From Nonomuraea deserti (GTDB lineage Bacteria > Actinomycetota > Actinomycetes > Streptosporangiales > Streptosporangiaceae), in assembly GCF_004348685.1 (NCBI RefSeq), contig NZ_SMKO01000083.1, positions 1 to 38,481 of the forward strand: a DNA stretch of 38,481 nucleotides. The letters run 5' to 3'. The notes beneath the pieces are model-generated. The model was not told the DNA's origin. It saw only the letters and a program-made list of their open reading frames with translations, and did not search any database. Numbering within the stretch: position 1 is the first letter of the stretch; the number at the start of each line of letters is the position of its first letter. The position numbers and the translations under genes were made by a program. Shown here piece by piece: positions 7,665-16,130 of this stretch.

Positions 7665-8144
7665 CTATCGACCGACGTGTTCACGCCACCAGGCGAACGC
7701 CTCCGGCGCCACGAGCGGGGTCCACGGGGTCGTCTCGAGCCCGGCGAGCTCCTGCTCCGACACCCAGCGGAAGTCGTCGATCTCCACGCCGTCGGGTTGG
7801 GGACGCCCGGCGACGACCGCGCAGGCGTACGCCGCGATGACGTAGCCGACCCGGTGGCCGTTGGGGTAGACGGTGCGGAACTCGGGGCCGCCGTACACGC
7901 CGATCAGTCCCCGCGCCTCGATCTCGAGGCCGAGCTCCTCGTGCAACTCTCTGACCACGGCGTCCGCCGGCCGCTCGTCGGGGTCGATGCCGCCGCCCGG
8001 CGCCGCCCAGAGCCCCACGTCGCCGTGCCGGGCCACCAGGAGCCTGCCCTCGTCGTCGAACACGAAGCCGGCGGCCGACGGCAGCATCAGCAGGTCGGTG
8101 CCGACCTTCTCCCGCAGTCGCGCCAGAAAGGGCGACATCGGCAT
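7665..8144 (-). CDS. Nudix hydrolase
   Basis: A 159-aa Nudix hydrolase; the family cleaves nucleoside diphosphates linked to another group. The full Nudix box Gx5Ex7RExxEExG is present at residues 51-73 (from GGIDPDE to RELHEELG), including the metal-binding glutamates. Before it are the usual strands FVFDDEGRLLVARH and LWAAPGG. The ATG lies 1 nt after the stop of the preceding deaminase-like gene and era follows after 6 nt, so the three are translated together. The substrate cannot be predicted from the sequence. Confidence 0.93.
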   Translation of the reverse strand: MPMSPFLARLREKVGTDLLMLPSAAGFVFDDEGRLLVARHGDVGLWAAPGGGIDPDERPADAVVRELHEELGLEIEARGLIGVYGGPEFRTVYPNGHRVGYVIAAYACAVVAGRPQPDGVEIDDFRWVSEQELAGLETTPWTPLVAPEAFAWWREHVGR

Positions 8145-8145
8145 G

Positions 8146-8463
8146 TCAGCCCCGCACCGTGCCGTCGGGGCCCGCCACGAGCAGCGCCTTGACGCCCAGC
8201 TCGGCGGCCGCGGCCTCGTCGGCGGAGCTCGGCCCGCCCTCGCTCACCAGAGCGGCGGCCTCCAGCGACCGCGCCCCGCTGGAGATCGCCATGGCCACCG
8301 CGACCTGCACGGCCGACAGCGTCAGCGCCTCCAGCGCCACGTTGGTCGCCGCGTAGGTGCGGCCGGTCTCGTCGCGCACGGCGGCTCCTTCCGCGGAGCC
8401 GTTGCGGGCCCTTGCGGACCGGGCCAAAAGGATGATCTTGCTGTCTTCCGGATCGAGAGTCAC
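8146..8463 (-). CDS. cytidine deaminase-like protein lacking the zinc-binding residues
   Basis: The 105-aa product aligns by eye with the cytidine deaminase fold: an early GAAVRDETGRTYAATNVALE block (residues 26-45) matches the substrate-binding strand of cytidine deaminases, followed by a helix and a GARSLEAAALVSEGG strand. The catalytic C/H-A-E is replaced by a run around LSAVQVAVA, and the P-C-x-x-C motif is absent, so zinc cannot be held and deaminase activity is very unlikely. Proteins of this sort next to era are familiar in actinomycetes and are often annotated as cytidine deaminases. The start is a GTG at leaderless spacing from TAGCCT. It heads the operon with the Nudix gene and era. 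Confidence 0.75.
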   Translation of the reverse strand: MTLDPEDSKIILLARSARARNGSAEGAAVRDETGRTYAATNVALEALTLSAVQVAVAMAISSGARSLEAAALVSEGGPSSADEAAAAELGVKALLVAGPDGTVRG

Positions 8464-8469
8464 GGGAAC

Positions 8470-8475
8470 AGGCTA
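8470..8475 (-). promoter_or_regulatory. -10 box of a leaderless promoter for the deaminase-like / Nudix / era operon
   Basis: On the minus strand TAGCCT is followed by 6 nt and then the GTG start at 8463, with no room for a Shine-Dalgarno sequence. The same geometry occurs at five other genes in the window. Confidence 0.65.
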
Positions 8476-8517
8476 ACGAGTGATCCGCCGGGCGGACGAC
8501 GGCGAGGGGTCAGCCGT

Positions 8518-8592
8518 AGCGGTCCCCCGCCGTGGTGACCTCAGCGGTCCCCCGCCATGCCGGCCTCAGCGGTCCCCCGCCATGGTGATGGC
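8518..8592. repeat. three tandem copies of a 25-bp unit at the lipoprotein gene 3' end
   Basis: Units beginning AGCGGTCCCCCGCC start at 8518, 8543 and 8568. The third copy contains the last eight codons of the lipoprotein gene, whose stop is at 8566-8568. The other two lie downstream. The array appears to have arisen by duplication of the gene end. Confidence 0.8.
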
Positions 8593-9204
8593 CGCGTCGA
8601 CCATCGCACGGGTACGCCCGGCGTCCACGTCCTCCAGACCGGTGTGCACCACCGACACCAGCGTGTCGCCGGCCCGCGACAGCACCACGTCCATCGCGTA
8701 CGGGTAGCCGTTCAGCCGGCCGGCCAGCCGTGCCCCCACGGCCTCGTCCCCGACGTCCTCGATCGGCAGCTCCCGCGAGCGCAGGTCGGTGCCGGAGGGG
8801 GAGCTGACGCGCCGGCACGACTCCAGCGCGTCGGCCAGCTCGTCGAGGTGGTCGGCCGCCTCGCCACCGGTGTACCTGGCGAGCGCGACCCCGGCCTGCT
8901 CGCCCAGGTTGTCGCCGGCATAGCTGACCGCCGCCTGGGCGGTCAGCGCCTGGCTCGGGGCCCGTCCCTCCGCGGGGCGGAGCATGGTGCGGCAGTTCTT
9001 GCCCGCCTTGTCGAACGGTATCCGCCACGCCTCCCCCGGCCTGGGCGTGAACCCGTCGGGCAGCCGAGGCTCCTCGCTGAGCACCGCGCGCAACTGCGCC
9101 ATGGCCCTCGGGTCAAGGTGGCTCCCCGCTGCCCCGCCCCCGCCGCATCCGGCCAGGACGCAGGCCAGCAGCCCGCAGCCGACGATCCCTCGTTCGCGCC
9201 TCAT
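8566..9204 (-). CDS. secreted lipoprotein, unknown function
   Basis: The 212-aa product starts with a lipoprotein signal peptide: positive MRRERG, a hydrophobic stretch and the lipobox LAGC with the lipidated cysteine at residue 20, then a Gly-rich linker. The mature part has no domain I recognise; it contains two cysteines (in KNCRTM and LESCRRV) that could form a disulfide. The ATG at 9204 has AGGGGGA just upstream; the longer frame to 9267 is not needed. It stands alone on the minus strand, with a terminator-like hairpin for the upstream operon before it and a 25-bp tandem array after it. Probably an extracytoplasmic binding or sensor-type protein, but that is a guess. Confidence 0.8.
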   Translation of the reverse strand: MRRERGIVGCGLLACVLAGCGGGGAAGSHLDPRAMAQLRAVLSEEPRLPDGFTPRPGEAWRIPFDKAGKNCRTMLRPAEGRAPSQALTAQAAVSYAGDNLGEQAGVALARYTGGEAADHLDELADALESCRRVSSPSGTDLRSRELPIEDVGDEAVGARLAGRLNGYPYAMDVVLSRAGDTLVSVVHTGLEDVDAGRTRAMVDAAITMAGDR

Positions 9205-9275
9205 GATTCCCCCTGGTCGCAGCCTCCCCAACCGGCGAAAGCAGCAATCCACCGAAATTCCCACCAACCCGCAAA

Positions 9276-9315
9276 AAGGGTGTTCTCATCCGGTTTCCTG
9301 GACGAGAACACCCTT
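9276..9315 (-). terminator. strong hairpin followed by T-run on the minus strand
   Basis: AAGGGTGTTCTC (9276-9287) pairs perfectly with GAGAACACCCTT (9304-9315). With one mismatch the stem extends inward to TCC/GGA around an 8-nt loop. On the minus strand the hairpin is followed by a run of five T (9273-9277), so it looks like an intrinsic terminator for the phoH-ybeY-CNNM operon, about 200 bp after its last stop. Confidence 0.7.
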
Positions 9316-9326
9316 GCGCCGACCGA

Positions 9327-9410
9327 CGTCACAACCCCCTAGCAGGCTGTGACGCCGTCGCCCCCCGGAGCGCCAGCCTGCCGCGAACCCCATCCGGCTT
9401 CTGGCGCTCC
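9327..9410. other. two further inverted repeats in the 3' region of the CNNM gene
   Basis: CGTCACA (9327-9333) pairs with TGTGACG (9348-9354). GGAGCGCCAG (9367-9376) pairs with CTGGCGCTCC (9401-9410). Neither is followed by a clear T-run. Together with the hairpin at 9276-9315 they form three stem-loops in a row between the lipoprotein gene and the CNNM gene. No protein-coding frame is convincing in 9205-9517. Confidence 0.6.
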
Positions 9411-9517
9411 CTGACACCCACCGCACTGGATGTCCTGGTGAGAAGACTGCCGTGCGGAGCTTGCAGATCACTTGTAGAACGCTTGCGGCATCCATCCGTA
9501 TACGTCCCGCTCGCGGG

Positions 9518-10813
9518 TCACTCCCGCTCGGCGGCGGCGGGAACGGCCTCGTCCTCAGGAGGTGTCACCCGGCGCACCACCACGGTGCTGATGCGGTTGC
9601 GGCGTCCCGCGAGGCTCTCGGCGGTCAGCGAGAGCCCGGCCACCTGCGCGTGCGAGCCGGCGATCGGCACCCGCCCTAGCGCGTGGGCCAGCAGGCCGCC
9701 CACCGTCTCCACGTCGTCGACCTCGATCTCCCTGTCGAACAGCTCGCCGAGCTCGTCGACCGGCATGCGCGCGGTCACCCGCATGCCACCGTCGGGCATG
9801 GGCTCGACGCGCGGCGCCTCCTGGTCGTACTCGTCGGTGATCTCGCCGACGATCTCCTCCAGGACGTCCTCGATCGTGACCAGGCCCGCCGTCCCGCCGT
9901 ACTCGTCGATGACGATCGCGATGTGGATCTGCCTGGCCTGCATCTCCCGCATGAGCTGGTCGATGGGTTTGCTCTCGGGCACGTACGCGGCCGGACGCAT
10001 GATCGACTCGACGGTGTCCTTGCCACCGCCCTCGCCCGACTCGTGGATCTTGCGGGCGATGTCCTTCAGGTAGGCGATGCCGACGACGTCGTCCTCGTTC
10101 TCGCCCACGACCGGGATGCGGGAGAACCCGCTCCGCAACGCCAGCGACAGGGCCTGGCTGATCGTCTTGCCGCGCTCGATGTAGACCATGTCGGTGCGGG
10201 GCACCATGACCTCGCGCACCAGCGTGTCACCCAGCTCGAAGACCGAGTGGATCATCTCGCGCTCGTCGGGCTCGATCACCCTGCGCTCCTCGGCCAGGTC
10301 GACCAGGTCACGCAGCTCGGCCTCCGAGGTGAACGGCCCGTCGCGGAACCCCTTGCCGGGGGTCAGCGCGTTGCCGAGCAGGATGAGCAGCTTGGGCAGG
10401 GGGCCGAAGATGCGGGTCAGGCCGTACACGATCGGGGCGCTGGCCAGCGCGACCGGTTCGGCGTGCTGGCGGCCCAGCGTACGCGGCATGACCCCGACCA
10501 CCACGTAACTGATCACGATCATCACGACGGCGGCCCAGACGTAGGCCCAGCCCTGGTCGTGCATGAGGTCGATGAACAGCAGGGTGGCGATGACCGTGGC
10601 GACCAGCTCGCAGCTCAACCTGAGCAGCAGCAGCAGGTTGAGGTAGCGCGGCGGGTCGTTGACGATGGCCTGCAGCCGCGCCGCGCCACGCCAGCTCTCA
10701 CGCGCGTATTCCTCGGCGCGCACCCTGGAGATGCGCGTCAGTGCCGTTTCCGCACTGGCGATCAGGCCACCGATGATCACGAGGGCGATGGCCAGCAACA
10801 ACCAGGCGTTCAC
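9518..10813 (-). CDS. CNNM/CorC-family transporter protein (DUF21, CBS pair, CorC_HlyC domain)
   Basis: A 431-aa membrane protein of the CNNM/HlyC-CorC group, linked to magnesium or cobalt efflux. An N-terminal DUF21 region has about four membrane segments (residues 1-160), including LLAIALVIIGGLIASAETAL. Two CBS motifs follow, with the conserved REVMVPRTDMV and IHIAIVIDEYGGTAGLVT, then a C-terminal CorC_HlyC domain (DGGMRVTARMPVDELGE). The start at 10813 makes a GTGA overlap with the ybeY stop and has AGGAGG about 13 nt upstream; a GTG at 10837 would put that ribosome site inside the gene. It is the last gene of the phoH-ybeY-CNNM operon, a conserved actinobacterial order. Confidence 0.92.
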   Translation of the reverse strand: MNAWLLLAIALVIIGGLIASAETALTRISRVRAEEYARESWRGAARLQAIVNDPPRYLNLLLLLRLSCELVATVIATLLFIDLMHDQGWAYVWAAVVMIVISYVVVGVMPRTLGRQHAEPVALASAPIVYGLTRIFGPLPKLLILLGNALTPGKGFRDGPFTSEAELRDLVDLAEERRVIEPDEREMIHSVFELGDTLVREVMVPRTDMVYIERGKTISQALSLALRSGFSRIPVVGENEDDVVGIAYLKDIARKIHESGEGGGKDTVESIMRPAAYVPESKPIDQLMREMQARQIHIAIVIDEYGGTAGLVTIEDVLEEIVGEITDEYDQEAPRVEPMPDGGMRVTARMPVDELGELFDREIEVDDVETVGGLLAHALGRVPIAGSHAQVAGLSLTAESLAGRRNRISTVVVRRVTPPEDEAVPAAAERE

Positions 10814-11275
10814 CGCGAGTTGCGCACCTCCTGCCACGACTCGAGGAGCCGGGCCTGCAAGCCGAACATCTCCTTGTGCTCCTCAGGCTCGGCGTGGTCG
10901 TAGCCGAGCAGGTGGAGGATGCCGTGGGTGCACAGCAACTCCAGCTCGTCGGCGGTGCCGTGGCCCGCCTCCGCCGCCTGCCTGGCGGCCACGTGCGGAC
11001 AGAGCACGACGTCGCCCAAAAGCGCGGGGTCGGCGGCGCCGTCGGCCTCGCCGCGCGCGCCGCCGCCGGGACGCAGCTCGTCCATCGGGAAGGCCAGCAC
11101 GTCGGTCGGGCCCGGCTCACCCATCCACTTCTCGTGCAACTCGGCCATGGCGTCTTCGTCGACCATCACGATGGACAGCTCGGCGAGCGGGTTGATGCCC
11201 ATCTCGCCGAGCACGTGGGCGGCCAGCGCGCCGAGAGACTCCTCGTCGACCTCGACGCCGGACTCGTTGTTCAGC

Positions 11276-11286
<11 letters not shown>
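10810..11286 (-). CDS. ybeY: rRNA maturation endoribonuclease YbeY
   Basis: YbeY is a zinc-dependent endoribonuclease for 16S rRNA 3' maturation and ribosome quality control. The family motif H-x3-H-x5-H is present as HGILHLLGYDH, with zinc ligands H121, H125 and H131; TDVLAFPMDE at 61-70 is also typical. The 158-aa length is normal, with a Gly/Ala-rich insertion at about 74-88. It overlaps phoH by 11 bp upstream and the CNNM gene by 4 bp downstream, so the three are coupled. Confidence 0.96.
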
Positions 11287-12331
<1,045 letters not shown>

Positions 12332-12448
12332 GGGCAGGCCCGCGGCCTGATGCCTCCCGGTCTCTTTCGGTGTCTTCTGAGCCCATCGTATCCGGGACGA
12401 CGCCGATTGCTCGCGCCAATATCACCGGGTTGGGCATCAGAGGTCCGG

Positions 12449-12793
12449 CTATCCCGGCGGCCACGTCAGCGCACGCCCGCCCAGGACGTGGGCGTGCACG
12501 TGGAAGACGGTCTGCCCGGCGCCCGGCCCGGTGTTGAACACCACGCGGTAGCCCTCCTCTGCCACGCCCTCCATGACGGCCACGGCGTGGGCGGCCTTGA
12601 GCACCTCGTCGGCCAGCCCGTCGTCGGCGTCGGCGAGCGCCGCCGCGTCGGAGTAGTGCCCCTTCGGGATGACCAGCACGTGGGTGGGGGCCTGCGGGTT
12701 GATGTCGCGGAACGCCAGTGCCCTGCCGGTCTCGTAGACGATCTCGGCCGGGATCTCCTTGGCCACGATTTTGCAGAAGAGGCAGTCGTTCAC
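12449..12793 (-). CDS. HIT family protein (HINT-like nucleotide hydrolase)
   Basis: A 114-aa histidine-triad protein; the family hydrolyses nucleoside phosphoramidates and related adenylated compounds. The triad HVHAH (H98, H100, H102) is in QTVFHVHAHVLGG, and the N-terminal CLFCKIV with two cysteines is typical of HINT proteins. The start is a GTG with TAGGGT exactly 6 nt upstream, so the mRNA is probably leaderless. It lies 117 bp upstream of phoH on the same strand and could read into that operon. Confidence 0.95.
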   Translation of the reverse strand: MNDCLFCKIVAKEIPAEIVYETGRALAFRDINPQAPTHVLVIPKGHYSDAAALADADDGLADEVLKAAHAVAVMEGVAEEGYRVVFNTGPGAGQTVFHVHAHVLGGRALTWPPG

Positions 12794-12799
12794 ACCGGT

Positions 12800-12805
12800 A
12801 CCCTA
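12800..12805 (-). promoter_or_regulatory. -10 box of a leaderless promoter for the HIT gene
   Basis: TAGGGT on the minus strand, 6 nt, then the GTG start at 12793. No Shine-Dalgarno sequence is present. Confidence 0.65.
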
Positions 12806-12889
12806 TCGACAGCCTCGCCGTCAGGAGTCCGTTGCGAATCGGTAATCAGCTGTGTCGTGCGCAGGAAGATCCACGAGGTTAGGGTGAGT

Positions 12890-12964
12890 GTGCGACACTT
12901 CAGCAAAAAAGAACACGATTCAGGGTCGGGCGAGCGCCACCTGGCGAGGAACACGACTGGGTAA
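12890..12964 (+). CDS. 24-codon leader ORF ending on the sigma factor start codon
   Basis: From GTG 12890 the frame encodes a basic 24-residue peptide starting MRHFSKKEHDSG. Its TAA (12962-12964) overlaps the ATG of the sigma gene (TAATG). An in-frame GTG at 12884 is an alternative start. A -10-like TAGGGT is at 12880-12885, too close to be a perfect leaderless fit. This could be a leader peptide that couples translation of the sigma factor. It could also be chance, since the frame is short. Confidence 0.35.
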   Translation: MRHFSKKEHDSGSGERHLARNTTG

Positions 12965-13587
12965 TGCACCCTAAGGAACCGGGGAAACCTCAAGAACCGG
13001 AAGAGCGTAAACCCTCTGGGAAGGCCGCGCGTCCCACTGATGTGACCACCGAAACCCTTCTGGCCGACAGGTCGATGGGGGCGGTGCCGGTCGGGTGGGA
13101 TGCCGACATGGCCGTTACCGCGCTCTACAGCGCGCACTTCCGGTCGTTGGTGCGTCTCGCTGTGTTGCTGGTGCGCGACATAGCAACCGCTGAGGAAGTC
13201 GTGCAGGATGCGTTCGTCGCCATTCATGGTGCCTGGCGTAGGCTGCGTGATCCCGACAAAGCACTCGCCTACCTGCGTCAATCCGTCGTCAACCGGTCCC
13301 GTTCCGTGCTGCGTCACCGCGCGGTCGTCGAGAAGTACGCTCCAAAGGGCCTGCCTGACGCCCCGAGCGCCGAGAACGGCGCGATCGGCGAGCTGGAACG
13401 CTCCGCCGTCATCGAGGCGTTACGAGCCCTGCCGACCCGACAGAGAGAAGCACTGGTCCTACGCTATTACGGTGATCTGTCCGAAGCTGAGATCGCCCAC
13501 GCCATGGGCATCAGCAAGGGGGCGGTCAAGAGCCACACCGCTCGTGGCATGGCCGCGTTGCGATCCGTTCTGGAGAAAATGTCATGA
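12964..13587 (+). CDS. SigE-family ECF RNA polymerase sigma factor
   Basis: A 207-aa ECF sigma factor. Region 2 is at residues 53-118 (YSAHFRSLVRLAVLLVRD, then AEEVVQDAFVAIHGAW). Region 4 is at about 147-206, with LPTRQREALVLRYYGDLSEA and the helix-turn-helix AHAMGISKGAVKSHTARG. A 50-residue basic, Pro-rich N-terminal extension precedes region 2. The gene overlaps the next gene by 4 bp (ATGA), a usual arrangement for a sigma factor and its membrane regulator. The first 60 codons use fewer G/C third positions than neighbouring genes. It sits as an insertion in the otherwise conserved HIT-rsmE interval. Confidence 0.93.
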   Translation: MHPKEPGKPQEPEERKPSGKAARPTDVTTETLLADRSMGAVPVGWDADMAVTALYSAHFRSLVRLAVLLVRDIATAEEVVQDAFVAIHGAWRRLRDPDKALAYLRQSVVNRSRSVLRHRAVVEKYAPKGLPDAPSAENGAIGELERSAVIEALRALPTRQREALVLRYYGDLSEAEIAHAMGISKGAVKSHTARGMAALRSVLEKMS

Positions 13588-14231
13588 CCCAGCCCCCCGA
13601 CGAGTACGGCGACGCGCTGCGTCGCGCGCTCCGCGCGGAGGCGGATGCGGTCGTGCCCTCGCCGGAAGGACTGGAGATCATCCGTGCTCGCATCGAGCGG
13701 CGCGGCGTTCGTAACCTGTTCTGGTGGCGTGCGGGGGCGGCCGCCGCCAGTGCCCTTCTCGTGGCGGGAACGATCGTGATGATGGTTCCCGGGCTGCGCT
13801 CCCAGATCACCGAGGAAAGTTCCGTCCAGCCCGCCGGTGTCGAGTCCACCGAGGTCCCGTCCAACTCCTCCACCACCCGCTCGCACGAGCCCTCGCCGAA
13901 GAAGCCCGTTCCCTCGCGCTCCGAGGTCGTCTTCGTGCCGCCGGAGTCGAGGTCCCCGACGCCGCGGGCCTCCAAGACGGCCGACTCGACCAGGGCGCCG
14001 TCGCCCTCGCCCAGCCCCACGCCCACCACGTGCCCGTCGACGACCGTCGAGCCGGCCGAACCGGCGGCCGACTGCCCCACGAGCACCCTCAGCCCGACGC
14101 CCACCCCAGAAGAGACGTCAATGGAGCCCACGGCCTGCCCGCTGGAGGAGTGCCCGCCCGGCGACGTCGTCGAAGAGACGCCCACCGCCGGCAGCAGCCC
14201 GCTCCTCGACGCCTCCCAGCCGGCGCCCTGA
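13584..14231 (+). CDS. single-pass membrane protein, probable partner (anti-sigma) of the ECF sigma factor
   Basis: A 215-aa protein with a cytoplasmic N-terminus of about 50 residues (acidic, helical), one membrane segment at about 51-70 (AGAAAASALLVAGTIVMMVP) and a long extracytoplasmic tail rich in Pro, Ser and Thr. The tail contains three or four cysteines near its end (TTCPST, ADCPTS, ACPLEECPPG). There is no zinc-type HxxxCxxC anti-sigma motif. Its start overlaps the sigma gene stop (ATGA), so a regulatory partnership is likely by position. The cysteines in a secreted tail could serve as a redox or cell-wall sensor, but this is inference. Confidence 0.7.
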   Translation: MTQPPDEYGDALRRALRAEADAVVPSPEGLEIIRARIERRGVRNLFWWRAGAAAASALLVAGTIVMMVPGLRSQITEESSVQPAGVESTEVPSNSSTTRSHEPSPKKPVPSRSEVVFVPPESRSPTPRASKTADSTRAPSPSPSPTPTTCPSTTVEPAEPAADCPTSTLSPTPTPEETSMEPTACPLEECPPGDVVEETPTAGSSPLLDASQPAP

Positions 14232-14246
14232 CGGTCCTCAGAGGCC

Positions 14247-14972
14247 CTACCAGCGCCCTGTACGCGTCATCAGCACGGCCGCCGCCGCCACGCCCGCCGT
14301 GGACGTACGCAGGACCGTGGGTCCCAGCAGCACCGGCACGGCCTTCGCCGCACGGAACCTGTCGAGCTCGTCCGCGGAGACGCCGCCCTCGGGCCCCACG
14401 ACCACCACGATGTCGCCCCCCGCCGGCAACTCCACGCCCGACAGCGGCTCGGCCGCCTCCTCGTGCAGCACCAGCCCCAGCGCCGCCTCCGACAGCAGCC
14501 GCTCGACGTGCGAGGTGGAGGCGAGCTCGGCGACCTCCGGCAGATGGAACCTGCGGGCCTGCTTGCCCGCCTCACGAGCCGTGGACCGCCAGCGTCCCAG
14601 CGCCTTGGCGACCTTGTCGCCCTTCCACTGCGTGATGCTCCGTGAGGCCGACCACGGCACGATCACATCGACGCCCGCCTCGGTCATCATCTCGACCGCC
14701 AGCTCGCCCCTGTCGCCCTTGGGCAGCCCCTGGACGACGACCAGCCGCCGGCGGGGCGGCTCGACGGTGTATCGGCCGATCACGTCGAGTCTGAGCGCGT
14801 CTTTCACCACCTCGCGTACGACGCACTCGGCGACGGAGCCGGCGCCGTCGGTCAGGTCGACCCGCTCGCCGGCCCGCAGGCGCCTGACAGAGGCCGCGTG
14901 GCGCCCCTCCGGACCGTCGAGCGTCAGCTCCGTGCCGTCCAGCTCCCGCGACAGGAACACGGGGACGGTCAC
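14247..14972 (-). CDS. rsmE: 16S rRNA (uracil-1498-N3) methyltransferase RsmE
   Basis: A 241-aa SPOUT-class methyltransferase that makes m3U1498 in 16S rRNA. The N-terminal PUA-like part is at 1-70 (RHAASVRRLRAGERVDLTDG). The knot region has the SAM-binding motifs VGPEGG (192-197) and LGPTVLRTSTA (216-226), and AREAGKQARR lies at 132-141. It starts 1 nt after the dnaJ stop, so it is the third gene of hrcA-dnaJ-rsmE. Its 3' end meets the anti-sigma gene 15 bp away, convergently. Confidence 0.96.
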   Translation of the reverse strand: MTVPVFLSRELDGTELTLDGPEGRHAASVRRLRAGERVDLTDGAGSVAECVVREVVKDALRLDVIGRYTVEPPRRRLVVVQGLPKGDRGELAVEMMTEAGVDVIVPWSASRSITQWKGDKVAKALGRWRSTAREAGKQARRFHLPEVAELASTSHVERLLSEAALGLVLHEEAAEPLSGVELPAGGDIVVVVGPEGGVSADELDRFRAAKAVPVLLGPTVLRTSTAGVAAAAVLMTRTGRW

Positions 14973-14973
14973 G

Positions 14974-16119
14974 TCACCTGCCGTTGAAGGCGTCGCGCAG
15001 GCGGGAGAAGAAGCTCTGCTGCCCCGGGGCGAACTTGCCCGGAGGCCGCTCCTCGCCGCGCTGCCTGGACAGCTCGCGCAGCAGCTCCTCCTGCGCCGTG
15101 TCGAGGCGGGTCGGCGTCTCGACGTTGACGTGGATCAGCAGGTCGCCCCTGCCGGACTCGTTGAGCCGCTGCACGCCGCGCCCGTACATCGTGATGACCT
15201 GACCCGACTGGGTGCCCGGGCGGACGTCGACCTCCTCGGCGCCGTCGAGCGTCTCCACCGTCAGCACCGTGCCCAGCGCGGCGGCCGTCATCGGGATCTG
15301 CACGGTGCAGTGGAGGTCGTCGCCACGCCGTTCGAAGATCTCGTGAGGCCGCTCGACGATCTCGAGGAACAGGTCCCCCGGCGGGCCGCCTCCGGGGCCG
15401 ACCTCGCCCTCGCCGGCGAGCTGGATGTGGGTGCCGTCCTCGACGCCCGCGGGGATGCGGACCTTGATCGTGCGCCGGGTGCGCACCCGGCCGTCGCCCG
15501 AGCACTCCTGGCAGGGGTTGCGGATGATGGTGCCGAACCCGCCGCACTGCGGGCACGGCCGCGAGGTCATGACCTGCCCCAGGAACGAGCGGGTGACCTG
15601 GGAGATCTCGCCGCGCCCGTTGCACATGTCGCACGTGTCGGGGTGGGTGCCGGCCGCCGCGCCCGCGCCCTGGCAGACCTCGCAGATCACGGCCGTGTCG
15701 ACGACCAGCTCGCGGGTGGTGCCGAACGCGGTCTCGCGCAGGTCGAGCTCGACCCTGATGGTGGCGTTGCGGCCCCTGCGGGCACGCGAGCGCGGGCCCC
15801 TGGCGCCGGCCGCGGTGCCGAAGAAGGCGTCCATGATGTCGCTGAAGGGGAAGCCCGCGCCGAACCCGCCGGCTCCGGCGCCCGCGCCCGCTCCGGCGCC
15901 GCCGAAGGGGTCGCCGCCCAGGTCGTACATCTGGCGCTTGTTCGGGTCGGACAGGACCTCGTAGGCCTGGGTGATCTCCTTGAACCTGTCCTGAGTCTCA
16001 GGATCGGGGTTCATGTCAGGATGCAGCTCGCGGGCGAGCCTGCGGTAGGCCTTCTTGATCTCGTCCTGACTGGCGTCAGGGCGCACCCCGAGGGTGGCGT
16101 AGTAGTCGCTGTTTGCCAC
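14974..16119 (-). CDS. dnaJ: molecular chaperone DnaJ (HrcA-linked copy)
   Basis: A 381-aa type I Hsp40. The J domain carries HPD at residues 33-35. A Gly/Phe/Ala-rich linker runs from about 67 to 95. Four zinc repeats follow: CEVCQGAG, CDMCNGRG, CPQCGGFG and CQECSGDG, covering roughly 140-215, and then the C-terminal substrate-binding domains. It co-chaperones DnaK. Position after hrcA marks it as the DnaJ2-type copy of actinomycetes, distinct from the one in the dnaK operon, which is not in this window. It begins 11 nt after hrcA. Confidence 0.97.
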   Translation of the reverse strand: MANSDYYATLGVRPDASQDEIKKAYRRLARELHPDMNPDPETQDRFKEITQAYEVLSDPNKRQMYDLGGDPFGGAGAGAGAGAGGFGAGFPFSDIMDAFFGTAAGARGPRSRARRGRNATIRVELDLRETAFGTTRELVVDTAVICEVCQGAGAAAGTHPDTCDMCNGRGEISQVTRSFLGQVMTSRPCPQCGGFGTIIRNPCQECSGDGRVRTRRTIKVRIPAGVEDGTHIQLAGEGEVGPGGGPPGDLFLEIVERPHEIFERRGDDLHCTVQIPMTAAALGTVLTVETLDGAEEVDVRPGTQSGQVITMYGRGVQRLNESGRGDLLIHVNVETPTRLDTAQEELLRELSRQRGEERPPGKFAPGQQSFFSRLRDAFNGR

Positions 16120-16130
16120 TTATCGACCTC

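Noticed and set aside
9286..9495. 69-codon minus-strand open frame in the stem-loop region
   Set aside because: Composition is not protein-like and it contains the hairpin arms.
12347..12440. CTGATGCC and GGCATCAG, an 8-bp inverted repeat spanning the phoH-HIT gap
   Set aside because: The arms are about 80 bp apart, so a stable stem is unlikely; probably chance.
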